The notes beneath the pieces are model-generated. The model was given only the letters and a program-made list of their open reading frames with translations, searched no databases and was not told where the DNA came from. Below are positions 62,837 through 64,000 of a DNA stretch of 64,000 nucleotides, piece by piece. The position numbers and the translations under genes are program-made. The stretch lies in contig NZ_MU158698.1 in NCBI RefSeq assembly GCF_015210005.1, forward strand, positions 1,063,009 to 1,127,008, written 5' to 3'. This DNA is from Sphingobacterium hungaricum (GTDB lineage: Bacteria > Bacteroidota > Bacteroidia > Sphingobacteriales > Sphingobacteriaceae). Every line of letters begins with the position of its first letter. The stretch's first letter is position 1.

Positions 62837-64000
62837 TTAATTTTTGCTTGTTTTTACGGTTTTAAATTCGCCGTTAAGCTTAATTTTCACCTCTTTCACT
62901 TCAGGTGAGGCTAAAGAATAGGAAATCACTTTTCCGTTTTTCCATTTCATGTCGACCGTCACATTTCCTCTAGCCCGCAAGCCTTTGACCTCTCCACTTT
63001 CTTTCCATGCATCGGGAATTGCAGGCAACAAATCAATAAAACCTTCTTGCGACTGCACAAGCATTTCGGTCACGCCAGCGACATATCCAAAATTTCCATC
63101 AATCTGAAAAGGCGGATGTGCACAGTACAGATTTTCATAAATCCCGCCTCCTTCATTGTAATCAATTCCCTCTCCCCCAACTAAACTAATGAAGTTCCTT
63201 AAAATTTTATAGGCGTGATTTCCATCTTGTAAACGAGCCCAGAAATTCATCTTCCAAGCCATCGACCAACCTGTTGATTCATCACCACGAGCGGTTAAAC
63301 TTACCAAAGCCGCCTTTGCCAATTCTGGAGTTTTGTTCACACTGATTTGCCGACCGGGATGAACTGCAAACAGATGAGAAACGTGGCGATGTTTGTTTTC
63401 AGGATCATCTCGATCCGTTTCCCATTCTTGCAGCTGTCCCCATTTACCGATTTTTGGTTTCAACAGATTATCCCGAAGATTTAAAATATGGTTCCTGTAC
63501 GCTTCGTCAATTTTTAATGTATCAGCGGCTTCGACATAATTGGTAAACAGGTCATATATAATTTGCTGGTCATAACTCACTCCATCTTCCGTTGGGCCAT
63601 GTTCAGGTGACCAGCCATTCGGTGCGACAATTGTTCCGTCAGGCCTGCGTTTTAGATGATCGTCCCAAAACTCAGCGATTTCTTTCAGAATCGGGTACGC
63701 AAAATCTCCTAAGTACGTTTTATCTTGATTGAATGCATAATGTTCCCACAATGCTTGGGCGTACCAAGCACTTCCGGGAGTATTCCACAGAAAACTTTCG
63801 CCACCAAAAATATTATTCTCCGTCTTTACCGTCCATCCGCGAACTCCTGGGAATTCCTCTTGCGTATTTCGCTTTTTCACTTCTCGCATCGAATTGATGT
63901 AATCCAAGTAAGGCCAATGCAACTCCGCCAGATTGCTCGGTTCAGCTAACCAATAATTCATCTGAATATTGATGTTCGAATGGTAATCCGAACGCCAAGG
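62837..64000 (-). CDS. GH95 family alpha-L-fucosidase, C-terminal part (cut by window edge)
   Basis: The open frame runs off the right edge; at least 387 codons are present. An internal Met at 63961 should not be taken as the start, because the preceding residues 'WRSDYHSNINIQ' continue the GH95 active-site motif 'NINIQMNYW'. The catalytic acid is seen in 'GWSPEHGPT', and 'HPPFQIDGNFG' carries the conserved Asp; 'RHVSHLFAVHPG' and 'WSMAWKMNFWARL' are also typical. GH95 enzymes remove alpha-1,2-fucose or related residues. It leads the operon with the alpha-galactosidase-like gene. Confidence 0.95.
   Translation of the reverse strand, partial: PWRSDYHSNINIQMNYWLAEPSNLAELHWPYLDYINSMREVKKRNTQEEFPGVRGWTVKTENNIFGGESFLWNTPGSAWYAQALWEHYAFNQDKTYLGDFAYPILKEIAEFWDDHLKRRPDGTIVAPNGWSPEHGPTEDGVSYDQQIIYDLFTNYVEAADTLKIDEAYRNHILNLRDNLLKPKIGKWGQLQEWETDRDDPENKHRHVSHLFAVHPGRQISVNKTPELAKAALVSLTARGDESTGWSMAWKMNFWARLQDGNHAYKILRNFISLVGGEGIDYNEGGGIYENLYCAHPPFQIDGNFGYVAGVTEMLVQSQEGFIDLLPAIPDAWKESGEVKGLRARGNVTVDMKWKNGKVISYSLASPEVKEVKIKLNGEFKTVKTSKN

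Noticed and set aside
63961..63961. ATG at 63961 as the start of the GH95 gene
   Set aside because: The frame stays open to the window edge and the preceding codons belong to the conserved active-site motif, so the gene is truncated by the window, not starting there.

Overview
The window looks like chromosomal DNA from a Bacteroidota bacterium, most likely of the Sphingobacteriaceae (Sphingobacterium/Pedobacter type). The evidence is: an AT-rich sequence; a SusC/SusD pair; the alternative complex III (ActABCDEF) locus joined to an aa3-type oxidase; -7 boxes of the Bacteroidota form TAnnTTTG upstream of many genes; almost no Shine-Dalgarno sequences; and housekeeping proteins of Bacteroidota type. 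No prophage, plasmid, CRISPR array, intact insertion sequence or tRNA gene was found.

Layout. 1-3.8 kb (minus): der, cysS and a tandem NTF2-like secreted protein. 3.8-8.5 kb (minus): an orphan susC-susD pair. 8.7-11.8 kb (minus): tgt, an LptF/LptG-type permease and an EamA transporter. 12-13.8 kb (plus): a membrane glycosyltransferase and rsmG. 13.8-14.5 kb: a non-coding composite repeat array. 14.5-15.4 kb: two small unknown genes. 15.5-18.3 kb (plus): dprA, an MHS-type transporter and a small membrane protein. 18.4-19.1 kb: the SRP RNA gene (ffs), then a decayed segment holding a 3' gene remnant. 19.1-39 kb: mostly housekeeping genes (accD, merR, fbp, yfcE, trmN6, mutS, mtgA, a sulfur-handling MBL-rhodanese/TauE pair, dapD-tsaC-DUF4920, folP, an APC permease, metG, ldcA, doxX). 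39-56.1 kb (minus): a 17 kb aerobic respiration locus, read actA-B-C-D-E-F, coxB, coxA, ctaA, cyoE/ctaB, two subunit III genes, subunit IV, a SCO-like gene, DUF420 and a small gene often mislabelled 'ABC transporter ATPase'. 56.4-64 kb: msrB, then a glycan-degradation region (LacI regulator, GH92 alpha-mannosidase, DUF493, alpha-galactosidase-like enzyme, and a GH95 alpha-L-fucosidase cut by the window edge).

How it works together. The respiratory locus encodes a quinol:cytochrome c/oxidase module (alternative complex III), the cytochrome oxidase it feeds, and the heme A pathway (CyoE/CtaB then CtaA) that supplies the oxidase. The right-hand end encodes exo-acting mannosidase, galactosidase and fucosidase enzymes that would trim complex glycans.

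Points most worth a second look: a SCO-family protein with no cysteine at all; a Tgt whose three zinc cysteines are gone; a three-unit composite intergenic repeat with a doubled 12-mer; a truncated gene remnant followed by a protein-like 24-codon block beside ffs; a perfect 23-bp inverted repeat after the DUF4920 gene; a 10/12-bp spaced triple TTTAGCAAA array in the LacI/GH92 control region; and apparent leaderless starts for two genes. I did not find an entirely new multi-gene system; most of the window is ordinary core genome.
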